From: Albifimbria verrucaria
Taxonomy: Eukaryota > Ascomycota > Sordariomycetes > Hypocreales > Stachybotryaceae
NCBI GenBank assembly: GCA_020081605.1
Contig: JAHREC010000045.1
Location: 2,046,001-2,110,000 of the forward strand
Length of the DNA: 64,000 bases
Direction: 5' to 3'
Shown here: positions 46,568 through 58,285 of the stretch, piece after piece
Layout of the letters: each line of letters begins with the position of its first letter
Numbering within the stretch: the stretch's first letter is position 1
The notes under the pieces: model-generated
Databases searched by the model: none
Seen by the model: the letters and a program-made list of their open reading frames with translations, nothing else
Told to the model about the DNA's origin: nothing
Translations under genes and position numbers: made by a program

Positions 46568-48628
46568 TCAACTGCGCTGCATTGGTGGATCCCAGCCAGG
46601 ATCTGGTGATTTTGTCAACACCACCTGTGCATCTCTAGCTTTGCGTTGCTGTTCTTCTGGCGTACGTGCGTCTTTGAGGGCAGTGTGCGCCGCAATGCCA
46701 TGCGCGAGCACTGCCAGCTCGCTCGACTTCCACACGGGGACGGATCCGCGTGTCTTTGCCGTGGACCATACAGCCAGTCCAAAGAAAATCAAGCCGGCAA
46801 GCTCGACGAATGAAGGTAGCGTGAACCACCGCCAATCCACCGCATATACTGTTTTGGGAGTCAAGACTACGCCACCCGTCGAAGCCTTGTCCGAGTCGCC
46901 GGCGCGGAGGGCGTTGCTCATGCTCATTGCAATCTTCTTGAAGGTGTCGTCGAGGTCAGATGCCTGGAAAAGAACCTTGGCCGAGTTTGGTTGATACTCC
47001 TCCGTCGCTCCCTTGGAAGAATTGACCGTCAGGTAGAACCCATTCGTAATGCCCCAGTTTTCTGTAGCGTCTGTGCAATCGACTTTACCACCGGATGGTC
47101 TGTCTAAGCAGGCAGCAAACAGGTGTTGCATAAAGTAGCTGATACCGTCCACTGCTTCCTTGGAAATGTTCCACCGATCGCCCGAGTCATTGATAAGTTG
47201 CAGATCAGACCGTTCCACCAATGAATCTGTCGGGTGGTAGGCGAGGCTCTGAATTACTTTGTCTGAGAGTTTGTTCTCGCTGGGGTTATTGCCCATAGGT
47301 TTCCACGACGTAGGGTTTCGCTTCACGGACTCAACGGGCGCGGATTCTTGGAAGACAATTCCATCTCGGACCGCAACAGAATACTCTCTGACGCAATAGT
47401 ATAGGGCACACTCGGATGCTTCCACATCAAAGTCAGGCCACATCTCTTCTTTTTGCCGAAAGGGTCTGCCTTCACTTTGATCATGGTCTCTGACCAGATA
47501 AGTGTGTTGACGTCGCTCATAGCCACGGTTCGTTCGGGGTTGGCCGTGCCAGCTGCTGTCATGTACACCATGTCTCCACCGACGCCATAATCTTCATCAA
47601 TGTTGTCAAGATATAATCCGTTGGGAAGCTCGTATACTGTTCCATTGCGCGTCGCCCCTGCTAAACTCTTGTCCCACTGGTAGAATGATAGTTGGGTGCC
47701 ATTTCCATTTTGGCTACGCTTGAGTTGGTTGTTCAGATTGGTGCACTTGCTGCACACAGCTAATGAACGGAATGAATTAAATTCGCAATCACTTCCTGGG
47801 CAGTTTGTTTGGGCTTGTTGCTTGACTGCGTCCGTAGAGGAGGTGAGACTGAACTCTATGGCACCTTGCATGGCAAAGTCAGGAGCCACATTCAGGTATG
47901 TGATATTTGATGGAAGGTTCACGCGTCCTTGTTTGTTGACTAGAAAGAATCAGCAATAGTCATATGCACATACTCCTGCATCGCTGAGAATAGAAGAATG
48001 CCTGGGAAAGTGGATGGTAGTAAAAATCGCCGCTATTTGCTTACCTGTGTATTCCCTCATAAACATAACAGTCTTCGAACCTTTGTCATATCGCAACGCT
48101 TGAGATACACTGCCGCCGTCCGATTCCCTGAAGGCTTGTCGATACTGTACGAGTTGTTGAGAAAACGGCTCGATGGCAATGGCCAAGACTGTGACAAGTG
48201 CGCCGAATCGCACAACCATACTATTGAAGCCAGAATCGTCAACCATGTACAGTTTTACCATGCGAAGAATATCCTTACCCTCCCTTCATACGTGAGCTCC
48301 ATAACAGTTTGAGACTGCCCAACGGCCCTCTGCTGGCCTGTGCAACCATTTCAAGATCGTATAGTCGTCGGGGCTGTTTCGAGAAAAGAACCCATCCTTC
48401 TTGGCTCACGCAGCTGGAAATCGCAGCAATCAAGCACACCTTGCTAGTTGTTGAAAGCATGGAAACGATCGTATTTAGGGTGATAATTTGGCCGTCGAAG
48501 ATCAACTTGGTATCGTAAAACGCTAGGAGCACAATCATAGCTATGAGAGTTATGATCGACCACAAGATGGTAAAAAACTCGAAGCCCCAATCGGCGACCA
48601 AGCGCCTTAGTCCGGAACCCTCCGCCAT
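46568..48628 (-). CDS. DUF3176 membrane protein
   Basis: Fungal integral membrane protein of unknown role. Start MAEGSGLRRLVADWGFEFFT; two N-terminal hydrophobic segments (IITLIAMIVLLAFY and IVSMLSTTSKVCLIAA), RGPLGSLKLLW, third TM VVRFGALVTVLAIAIEPFSQQ. Then a large extracellular domain with Cys pairs (TNCPGSDC, SLAVCSKCTNL, ECALYYCVREY) and N-glycosylation sites, and a last TM FVELAGLIFFGLAVW. Introns near 48279-48223 and 48038-47940. A break near 47449-47455 (TTCTTTTTG) needs one base. Matches DUF3176 order and length. Confidence 0.85.
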
Positions 48629-50808
48629 GGTGATTGAAAGATGGCTTGCAGAACTGCGAAGGGCAAATGGTCTTGGACTGGAGAAGAACCACTATTTGTT
48701 ATGCTCTATGATACTGTACAGGGTCAAATCCCATCCGCCGAAACAGTCCACTTTACTGTTGAGTAATGCAATGCGATAGCTAACTGTAAGCACTACCACC
48801 CGATTGTTAATAACCAGATCCAAACGGATGCATCGAATCGATGGGGCACCAATGCCGTGAGACATGGTTTGGCCGCCCTGACACGCTGGGCTACCCTTTG
48901 TTGGATACAAATCCCTGCACAGTCCTTACGATTGCTTACAGTCGCAACACGATCGTCGCATTGGGGCAAATTATATTTTCTTACAATACACTGAGCCTTA
49001 CATAGGTTCAAGTAGGAGCACATGTGAATTCGTGTAATCTATCCATACTTGACCAAATTTCCGTTCTTCGATGATCTCGTTGAGTCAGCATTTGGATGGT
49101 GGTGTTGTGTGGCGAGCACTGATAGGCGTCGGCAGCCCCTGATCAGCCTGTTCAGCCTATCTTGAGACACATTGATGACAATAAATATATACATACGTAT
49201 GCATAGGCCTATCCAAATTTTTAACTCACTATCATAGGGGATGGCACAGGAGCTGGGCTCTCAAATGAGAAGAAGCGAGTGCTAAAAAATTGTATGACAT
49301 CTTGGCCATGTCTGTGAAAATCTACAGCACAGTTGGTGCTGAGGCTGTTGATATTTGAGCCGATGCCACCTTCAACCACTAGTGCTGATAAAAGCCATCA
49401 TTGTAAACGATGGGTTGGAGCTCCCACAACCAAGGCAGCGAGCGAAACGACATGACGATGGCTAGAGGCAATTTTGGCATGGATTCGAGCAAGGAAAAAA
49501 TACAGACCAATGCTGGAATCGGCAGTGACCTTCGAAAATGTCTGAACTTTTGGCTCGGGTGGCCTATAAATATCGGACATCACTTAATTGAGCGACTCGG
49601 AGGTTGCTTGATATGGCCTCGCCAAACTGCCTACAGAGCCTAGACTCCCTCTATTCGTGTCCTGAGCCAACGGCAGGCTGTCAGACCGGGGCTGAGAAAT
49701 GGGTGGGTTTCTAGCATTCTTTAGCTGGCCACTATCGACCTACTTTGAGACAAGGCCAGGCAGGGATCTTAAAATGAGGATAAATGCCCCGTGCACGCAA
49801 GCAGAGGCCAGGGCTCGTACATGAGCAGGATTAGGAGTGGAGCCTCCATGCTTCTTGCTAGACTAGACCTACCTAGTAGCAATGGCTAGGCCACCTGAAA
49901 TAGGTTCCATCAATGCAGCTGAACTCAGACATAGGCAATAGCTAGAGGGCTACAAAACAGTCGCTGATAACCGTGGACCATGGCCAACATCAAGATGTTT
50001 GGGAAATCAGAAGATGCCAAGACGATGGAATTTAAATATTATCTATAAGGTAGCATTTGGCTTCCTTCGTAGTCCGTTCTGAAGTTCCCAGCCCACTATG
50101 TCTCGCCGTGCAGGGAAGGGCAGGTCATAGTCAAAATGCTTCCCTAAGTTTGCGTATTGCTTCTCGAGCCGCTGCCGGTGCTTATGTGCTGGTTATTAGG
50201 GATACCAGCAATGAACTTACGATGTTACAGTGATGGAGACCACTACCGAGCTTGCTCTGACAATTTCTGCCGTGGTCACAGTTACTACGACCTGACCACG
50301 ATCTAACCACGGCGCCAATGCCTAGCAGCTGGGACTTGAAGATTGTCGTGGAGGTCGCAGGCTATGGGTCACTGTTTAAAGACATCTGAATAGCATACAG
50401 TCAGAGATAAAGCTCTCACGATAATAGGGAACTAGACTTTGTTTTGTGATCTGACATCCCGTCGCTCCAGACCGGAACCGAATTAAAAATTGATAGAGGC
50501 CGAGAGTTGTTTCTCCCGTGCCGGTCTATGAACCGTGTATCTCCATCAATAATAAGAACCACGGGCCGCCGAGAGTGGAGTTCTCAATGTCCTTTCCGGC
50601 CATCGGTATGTTTGGGCCGGCCGGACAGTCTTGCCCGGTTGGTCAACTGACACAAGTCACCAACTAAGCTTCACAGAGCACCAACCCTTGAAATTATGAA
50701 TATATCAGAATAAGTCATGATCCTTTGTGTCCCCTGTTCCCATCAATAAGGTGGAACTATCTTTACACCATACTCTTGATAATCTTAGCAGTATCACATT
50801 GAGCAACC
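48629..50808. other. 2.2-kb gene-poor region
   Basis: No gene with support; only short, unlike-protein frames (for example 49410-49643). No repeats or transposon ends recognised. It separates conserved genes on the left from the second oxidative cassette. Confidence 0.5.
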
Positions 50809-51583
50809 ATGTCGCAGGTTACGGGGTTTTCCAGTTTGAAACCAGCGTTGATGGTAAAAATGAGATTGGGGAATGTCAACGCCCTTGGTATGTTACTTCG
50901 GCATTCAAATCCTTCTTTCGAGGCCACGACTTATTATAAAATAGGAACTCGAGACAGTGGCCCAACCGTGACCCATTTTGTATGTTCCCAAAACTGTGAA
51001 ACTCGAGAAGTTTACAAGAAGCTTATTGGAAATCTTGGTCAGGAATTACCAACTGGCACCATCACCACAATTCCTGGTTTTGAACCAGCTTTCAAAGCGA
51101 GGGTTGTGTTCGGAGCTGATTGGCTCTCTGTCGACCCTGATGGCAAAAGAGCCCGGGTTGATGTTAGAGGAATAGCAGTGTATGTTAATCTGAGAGCAGT
51201 CTGGTTCAAAGCAGTGTTAGGAGAATTCTAACTCGACTTTGAAATTAGGACAGAGGATGGCAAGGCAATCAATTACACCATGGGTGGTGTTCTTGAAATT
51301 ACTCCTGGAGTGGCCAAAATTATGCAAGGAGACCCAACAATGGCCACAACCCCGTTTGGAGCACATAGTAAGTTGACATTGCTAGCCTATCCTTGAGCTT
51401 CCAACTACTAGAGCTAACTCAACCTGAAAAGCCGGCTGGATTAAATGCCAGGCAGCTGACCCTGCCTTGAAATTTTTGGAGAACGCCACCTTTGTTGGAA
51501 ACTCGCGTTTTGTCGTTGATCAAGATGGTGTCCACGCTGAGTCCAGGCAGAGCTTGGTCGTTGCATCTACAGACATGGATTAG
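50809..51583 (+). CDS. DUF3237-like protein
   Basis: Predicted small beta-barrel protein of a family with no settled enzyme activity. Seen: FQFETSVDGKNEIGE near the start (other frame), ARVVFGADWLSVDPDGKRAR, VDVRGIAV joined to TEDGKAINYTMGG by an intron (about 51181-51251 with CTAAC branch site), TTPFGAH joined to TGWIKCQAADPALKFLENAT by a second, and VGNSRFVVDQDGVHAES then a stop. This order (GADW, RxxLxTxDG, FVGxxR) is that of DUF3237. The first 100 bases need two or three restored bases (GGGG runs near 50819 and 50867). It faces the SDR gene and belongs to an oxidase-rich set. Confidence 0.6.
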
Positions 51584-52052
51584 GTGGACCAGTAAGGAAT
51601 TTTGGTTGTCAATTGTTAGGCTTTAAAAGTGTCCTCATCAACTAAATAAAGCAGTCAGGTGATACCCTGACTGTGCATTCAAACGTCCTGGACAATTTGA
51701 CAAGTTGATAACAGATGAAGACACTGACCCTAGAGATATCTCAAGCAAGTCTATGATGTCAAAGCTAGCCAAATAGGCTTTAGAGCCACAGGAATACCAA
51801 GCAGTCGAGGGAAGGATTTACTTGCCTTGATCTTCCATGGGCCTGGCATGTATAAATATGAAGCCATTATATCCATAAAGCTAAGAATTAGAAGAACCAA
51901 GAGCACTAAGAGTTTGGAAAAGATGCTAAATATGAAGCGAGGGCAATGAAAATCTTTTCACAAACAATGGTCTATAACTTGAGGGGAAGCAGCGTAGCGG
52001 AAATAAATATTTTTAATAAAGAGGTTGCAATTCTCTTGAATGCAGTGTCTAT
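51584..52052. other. Intergenic between convergent genes
   Basis: About 470 bases, no gene recognised. Confidence 0.5.
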
Positions 52053-53218
52053 CTAGTAGCTGAAGGTCTCTCCCGTGAGTTTTCACTCAGAATCCAGAGA
52101 CGGTCCGCTTCGATAGGGTCTTTCGCCCAAGGCCAAATATCATCGTTATACTGATCGGCGAGCTGGCAATCTTGCAGATAAGCACCGTTTTGATCTGTGT
52201 TGATATTAGTTTTGAGAGTAAGCGTATAGATGGTCTAGTGCAATATTATTACCCTTCAGGTCATCGCTAAACGCAGCATAGATATGGGTAGCAATAATCT
52301 CGTCATCATCTTTCTGGGGTAAGCACCCATATTCATATACTTGTTACCCATTGAGACTTCAACAGCCACTGCGAAGGTTAGACAGCTGTCGCAAATAAAC
52401 GTTAAGCTATAGAAATTTGCTATAAACTTACTAATGCCTTCACCTTCTGAAACCCAGTCCAGGTGGTTCGTAATGTTGGTGTTGAGAGACACTCCTGGAT
52501 GAAGAGAGTAAGCCTGAAGGCCACGTTTACCCAGTTTCTCGGCTAGCGATATGGCCATCAGATTGTTTGCCGTCTTTGACTGGCCATAAGCTCTCCACTT
52601 ATTGTAGTGCTTGCCATCCTGTGAGATTTAGTATGTCATGTCCAAGTTACTTCTCATTTCAGAGGGGAATGCATCACACACCCCAAAATTATGGTCTGCC
52701 CATCTTATGGGTCCCAGTCGATGTCCAAAACTACCCACAATGACAACCCTGGGAGATTTCGAAGCTAGTATCTTGCCCATGATCAAATTCGTGAAGAGCC
52801 AAGGCCCCAAATGATTAATTGCCAACTGGCTCTCAAAGCCATCTTCGGTCTGAGCCCACTCTGTGCCCATTATGCCGGCATTATTGACGAGAACATCAAT
52901 ATGAGGGACGCTAGCCCATGAATTCACTTCCTTAGCAGCCTCTCTGACACTCTTGAAGGAGCCTAGATCAACACCGAGTACTATGGTCTGCACAGCGCTG
53001 TTTACCTTGGCAATATCTTCAGCTGTCTGTTCCGCGGCGGTGGTTTTTCGCCCGGCCAAGATGATCAGACGTGGGCTGGCCTTCGCAATAGCAAGCACAA
53101 ACCAGGCGCCAATACTTTTTGGTGTCACTCCAGTTACAAGAACCACTTTTCCATTGATATTTGATCCTAGGTCACTAACCAGCTGCGAGCCGGTGGTGGC
53201 ACTATCGTACTTGGACAT
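52053..53218 (-). CDS. Short-chain dehydrogenase/reductase
   Basis: NAD(P)-dependent oxidoreductase. Start MSKYDSATTGSQLVSDLGS; cofactor loop KVVLVTGVTPKSIGAW (TGxxxxxIG), LAGRKTT, VNNAGIMG, catalytic Ser in VIVGSFGHRLG, YxxxK as AYGQSKTANN, then LHPGVSLNTNI. Introns near 52690-52628, 52434-52366 and 52254-52201. Two breaks at the runs 52316-52319 and 52080-52083 each need one base; with them the C-terminus reads WPWAKDPIEADRLW and ends at 52053. The fold is of the retinol-dehydrogenase or light-dependent-reductase-like type. It is divergent from the flavin monooxygenase gene, 405 bases apart. Confidence 0.88.
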
Positions 53219-53623
53219 GTCAAGTGTATTCAAACGATTGTTGGGCAAAGCCAATGCTTACGGAGCAAGATACGAAAAAGGCGAACCCGATGAGAACTTC
53301 CGGTGACTATTTAGGAGGAGCGGAAAGCAGGGCACTTCTTTGTACTGTTTAGACAAGGGGTGATTTTGGGTATCTCACGTTGATTCTGCTGAGTAATTAC
53401 CGGCGATTATGTTCCATTATTCGGCGAGTCCGGGCCGAAATGGGTTACACTTGCTTGTAATTGACGGCCACTTTTGGCCGTAATGATCCCGTCAATTGAG
53501 ACGAAGCAAAAATCAATGAATGGTTTGTAAAGGATCTGTTAAATAAGTCACAAAACTAGTAGGATGGTCAGTGACTATGTAGGATTGCTGTACCGCCTAG
53601 AGTGATTGTGTTTGGCAAGCAAG
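53219..53623. promoter_or_regulatory. Divergent promoter of the SDR and FAD monooxygenase genes
   Basis: A 405-base gap. It has several GGCCGAA/TTCGGCG-like words (for example near 53421-53440 and 53467-53480) that might bind a shared regulator. Co-regulation is inferred from arrangement. Confidence 0.35.
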
Positions 53624-55116
53624 ATGAAGGACAATTCTAGCGTGAGCACTGCTGAAACCAACCCATTCAGGGTCATAGTTGTTGGCGGGGTGTTGGCGGC
53701 CTTGTTGCGTCTCACTGCTTACAGAGGGCCAATATCGACCATGTTGTCCTTGAACGTCGCTCAACAGTCGCCCCAGCAGAAGGGGTAGCATCGGCATGTA
53801 CCCACAAGGCTCACGTATCCTGAAGCAGATTGGCTGTCTGAAACCTGTCGAGGATGCCTGCACCGACTGCCTTCATTATTGGCTCAGGAAACCAAATGGC
53901 AAGGCTTTGGCTGATATACCTTTCTGGAGCAATATCAAGAACAAGTTAGTAAATACTCCAAACACTGGGAAATATGTCTCCTTTGGCCTCCGTAGAAATT
54001 ACAGTTATCTACAACTTTCATACAAATGAAACAGTCACCTAATATTTTTATTATAGTCATGGAAAACACTTTTTCACCTTGGAGCGCCGACTGTTCCTAG
54101 ATATACTCTTCCAGGGTTTGCCTGATAAGTCCTATATTCGCACGAACTGTCACGTGAAGAATATCACTCAAGATGCCAATGGCGTCGAAGTATCAATGGA
54201 TGATGGCTCCGTTGAGAAAGGAGACATGGTGCTCGGGGTTGACGGAGTCTCGAGCTTGACTAGAACCATGATGTGGAAACATGCCGACGCAGTTCAACCT
54301 GGCCTAATTCCAGAGACAGATAAGACGTGTATCCAAACACGATGGAAGGCACTTATCGGTCTCGGCCCCACGAACCAAAGTTAGGTCCAAATGCAGCGCA
54401 TGTAGTCCACGATCACAAGTTCTCCTTCTTGATGATCACACAATCAGACCGGGTTTTCTGGTTTGTGTTCTTCCGTCTTGAAAAGACCAAGGTTTGGCCG
54501 GAGAGAGGCAGATATACTAAAGCCGAAGCTGAAGATATTGCTAAAACCATCGCAAACCATCCTCTGAACGAGCAGATGAAGTTTGGGGAGCTTTGGGAAC
54601 ATCGCGAGAGAGGTGATCTCATACCTATCGAGGAGGGGTCCTGGACGTCTGGCACTACGATAGGATTGTTTTGGCAGGTGATGCGGCTCATAAGGTATGA
54701 CCATTTAATTTGGTACTCTTATAGAATACTCACAGTTTGCAGGTCACCCCTAACTCAGCATTTGGAGGCAATTTAGCTATGGAGTCAGTCGTGCAGATTT
54801 GCAATCAACTACACGAATTGATGGAACATCAGCAAGGGCGAAGCCAAGCCGCGCTGCTTTAAGAGAGCTTTTCACTGCATATCAAAAGGAGCGTCATCCT
54901 AGAGTTCTGGCTGTTTTCAAATACGCCAGCCTAACGACAAAGATTCAGGCATGGGACTCTTGGTTTCTGAAATTTGTGGCTGAATGGATTTTTCCATACC
55001 TTCCTGGAAACTTTATCAGCAATCGTGTGGCGGAATTGGTGAAGGCAGCACCAAAAATCAACTTTCTACCGTCCGAGTCTTTCATGGGTGCAAAAGTAGC
55101 CTGGGAAAAAGAATAG
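53624..55116 (+). CDS. FAD-dependent monooxygenase, PaxM-like group
   Basis: Flavin monooxygenase or epoxidase, about 450 residues. Start MKDNSSVSTAETN at 53624. Seen: FAD dinucleotide loop FRVIVVGG then GVGGLVASHC, VLERRS, MYPQGSRILKQIG, LERRLFLDILF, MVLGVDGVSS (GD-like), and the second FAD motif DRIVLAGDAAHK with TPNSAFGGN. This order is that of class A flavoprotein monooxygenases used in indole-diterpene and meroterpenoid pathways. Introns at about 53941-54056 and 54694-54741. At least five breaks, at runs 53687-53690, 53782-53785, 54366-54369, 54635-54638 and 54836-54838, each need one G or C. If they were real the gene would be dead; the uniform pattern suggests sequence error. Confidence 0.85.
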
Positions 55117-55857
55117 TCTGGGAGACGTTGGTGATACCTCGGTATTTCCGGTAATACGTAATTGGAACTCCATAGGCTATCTGAGTTACTCCATTATGTC
55201 TTCAGTAAAAGAAATATGTCAAATAGAATCTGAAATGAGACTTTACACTTTTCCAAACTGAACCAGCCGCAGGCTTTTATCCTATAATGCAAGGCCGATC
55301 AGTAACTTCCAATCTCGAACGAGCCATTTAATTGAATACATCAACAAGACTCCTTCAGATAGGATCGAATTAAGATTGACAGGTCTAGTGGTCCTCGCTA
55401 GCTATGACTGGTAATAATGGTGAGGAAAGGTGATGGGCTTAGATTTCTTGCTCATCATACCACATTCTGGACATCTCATGGCACTGAAGAAATAAAACGA
55501 CCTAGCCATAGAAGATTCAACTCGATTTTCTACCCGAAACAGCTTGTACAAGTATTTCAAAAGCATTTGGAAAAGGATGAAATGGAATGACAAAGTGGAT
55601 ATTCAAAATATGGAGTGGTGCGTGTGCACACAGAAAGTAAGTCTTCTAATAAACCAAAACCTCTTCTTCCGTCGATACGATCGAGCCACCTTCTGCTATC
55701 TAAATTTGCCAACCTGGCGTCAGAAACACCCGAGTGACAAGAACCATTCCCTAACCATTCTCAACCTATACTTTTCTTGCATTTATTCAATCACATCCTT
55801 TAACAGTATTGAGGGTGTCAGTCATGAATACTTAGAGTAGCAACTTGTATCGCAGTG
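55117..55857. other. Intergenic between convergent genes
   Basis: About 740 bases with short frames only; nothing recognised. Confidence 0.5.
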
Positions 55858-58285
55858 TTAGTTCCCTGCGAGAATGGACTCAGCAATTTTCTCAGCAAAC
55901 ATGTCTGTCAGACCATTAGTATCTGTGGAGAATATCATGTTCAAGCAACATTCTTGATCGACTTACAGACAGCTGACATGGGATGGCCTGGAGGGTTGAA
56001 TGGGAATGCGCTAGCATCAACAACTCGCAAGCCATCCACTCCATACACTCTGGCACGAGAGTCGACTACAGCCATAGGGTCACCCTTGACTCCCATTCTG
56101 CCTAGAACAAAAATTAATACGGAGAGCTGGATAGAAAAAGGCTGGAACTATGGAGCTTACAAGTAGAAGATCCATGAAAAATGTAGGTCATATTGTCACG
56201 CAACCACTGTATCATGTCTTTCTTAGAGGCAATTTCTGGTCCTGGAATCACCTCAGACTCAACAATATCAGCCTTGGACATAATCTCGCGGAGACGCTGA
56301 AGAACTCCATAAGCCTGTTCAACATCTCTTTCGTCAGTAAGCCAATTTGGGCTAATGACTGGGGATCTCGTATATTGGCACTGCGGATGGTCATGTTACC
56401 ACGAGATGCAGTAGTCAAGAGTACGGCTGAGAATGAGAGGTAATTGTCATCTGGGCCTACATCCCCACACCAGGGGCACTTTCGAAGGCCCAAAACTCCG
56501 CTTCAGGCCAATCATCTGGATACTTTCTTAACAAGTTGATCGTAGAGTTACTATATCTGTTTCGGTAAGGTGCTGGTATCTTCTCAAAGGCTGCATCTCA
56601 GTTAGCTTGAATGGAGTCACTAGTTAAAGAGAAGTATCTAACCGATGCCCTGGCCTGTAGAAGGACCGGAGAGAGGACCAGACTGGTTTTGAATATACTC
56701 CTGCTCCACAGCTGCCATGACATCCGGGTTTTCGAGGACAATTTGCGTATATGTGGTAACATTGACTTTGAACATGCCAGGAATAGTGGGTTGGTCCTGT
56801 TACATCCAGTTAGTCTCTGTATACAACTGGATCCCTCGGAATCCGGACCTCCTCATTTTGTCCCACACCGGGGAGATGTGAAACCACATCGATGCCGTGT
56901 TCCTGGAGCGTGTCTGCAGGACCGATACCCGACAACATGAGAAGTTGAGGAGTGCCACTGCGGGTTAAATCTGGTCAATATTGGCTGCAGCTTACAGATG
57001 GTTGCACAACTTACTACACCAGCACTGAGAATGACCTCTTTACGAGCTGACAAATGGTATGTTTCATTTGCCATTATTGTGTTCATCTCGACATCAATCC
57101 CGTTGGCTCGGCCATAGGAGTCAAAAGTGACCCGCTTAGCTAGAGTTTGAGGATAAATCTTGATACTGGATCGTCTTGCTGCCTCCTGAAGAAATGAGGT
57201 CTCTGAAGACGAGCGTGTTGCGAGGTGTGGGTCAATAGTGGCGGTGAGAGTACTGTAACCAATCAATTTACCACTGTTGAAACCATTAATTGAGTTTAAG
57301 CCTGACTGTTCCATAGCAGCATGGAGCGAGGGCCGTATGGCCCTTGGTAGTTGCTGTATGATACGTGAAGAGGGCCTCCATTCTCGTCAAACGCCGAAGG
57401 ATCCCATGTAATGTTTATCGCCTTATCAATCTTAGAGTAGTCTGGAGGCGTGAAGTGGCAACTTTTCTTGAATGCAGGATACACATTATCCCAGGCCCAA
57501 AATGAATCATTGGTCTCATGAGACCATTTGTCAAAAGTACCAACTGTCGGCCTGCAAGAGTCATTTTGTCAATGACACAAATTGTGGTTCCGTACGTTGA
57601 TTCGTGGACTTACCGGTGATATGCCATTGCATTGGTTGCAGTACTACAAAGACGACTTAGAATCTGTGTATGAATCACATCACTGGCATACGAGAGCAAT
57701 AGACACGTACCTGCCACCCATGGTTTGCCCCTGAATGTAGTTAATGCGTCGACCATTGTAACCCTGTTATCTCTCAGTGTTCTAGACTCTCATGTTCTTC
57801 TGCACCTGTCGGTACGTACAGCTTGGGGCTCTGTAGGCAAATCAAAAATGGTGAGGGTATTGCCGTGGCCATTAGGAAATGCTAATGAGTTAATGTACGT
57901 AAGTCCCGGGATCTGCGTACGGTTGCCCTCCGTGATCTCGTAAAAGCTTCCCACATCCACTATGGCCACGGAATAGTTGGCAGGGTCCAAAGCTAGTCGG
58001 GCGGCAATAGTGGCTCCTGCATTACCAGCACCGACGATCTTCCGTCAAAGTGGTTCGTCAGCGTTATGTTCAGGAAGCGCTTGCATGATGCAGCTGCACG
58101 AGGAGCTGCATCTAAGTTAGACCTACAATGTAATCGTATTCGTCCTCGTACCCTGGTCTTCCAAAAGAGTTCCCGAAGAGCCGCAATATCCCATCCTCAT
58201 CAATACTAGCGCCAGTGGTTGAGGAAGTCTGACACAATGCAACCTTTGCCACAGACAAGGCTGCCAAGAGGGTGTATAAGTGCAT
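55858..58285 (-). CDS. Secreted GMC oxidoreductase
   Basis: Extracellular FAD oxidase or dehydrogenase of the glucose-methanol-choline family. Start [19 protein letters not shown] is a signal peptide. Seen: YDYI then [16 protein letters not shown] (FAD loop, split by an intron), [39 protein letters not shown], catalytic-His region FHGSSTCRMG, and [10 protein letters not shown] then MFAEKIAES. About nine small introns. Three or more breaks (near 57315-57322, and runs 56463-56466 and 56361-56364) each need one base; the splice near 57000 is also unclear. Family members include aryl-alcohol, glucose and metabolite oxidases; its place beside the flavin monooxygenase makes a tailoring role possible. 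Confidence 0.88.

Noticed and set aside
50809..51583. In-frame stop at about 51229 as a nonsense mutation in the DUF3237-like gene
   Set aside because: It lies inside a good intron (GTATGT...TCTAAC...TTAG) whose removal joins conserved sequence in frame.
53624..55116. FAD monooxygenase as a decayed gene because of five frame breaks
   Set aside because: All five lie in G or C runs and are repaired by one base; no motif is lost. Accurate reads would settle it.
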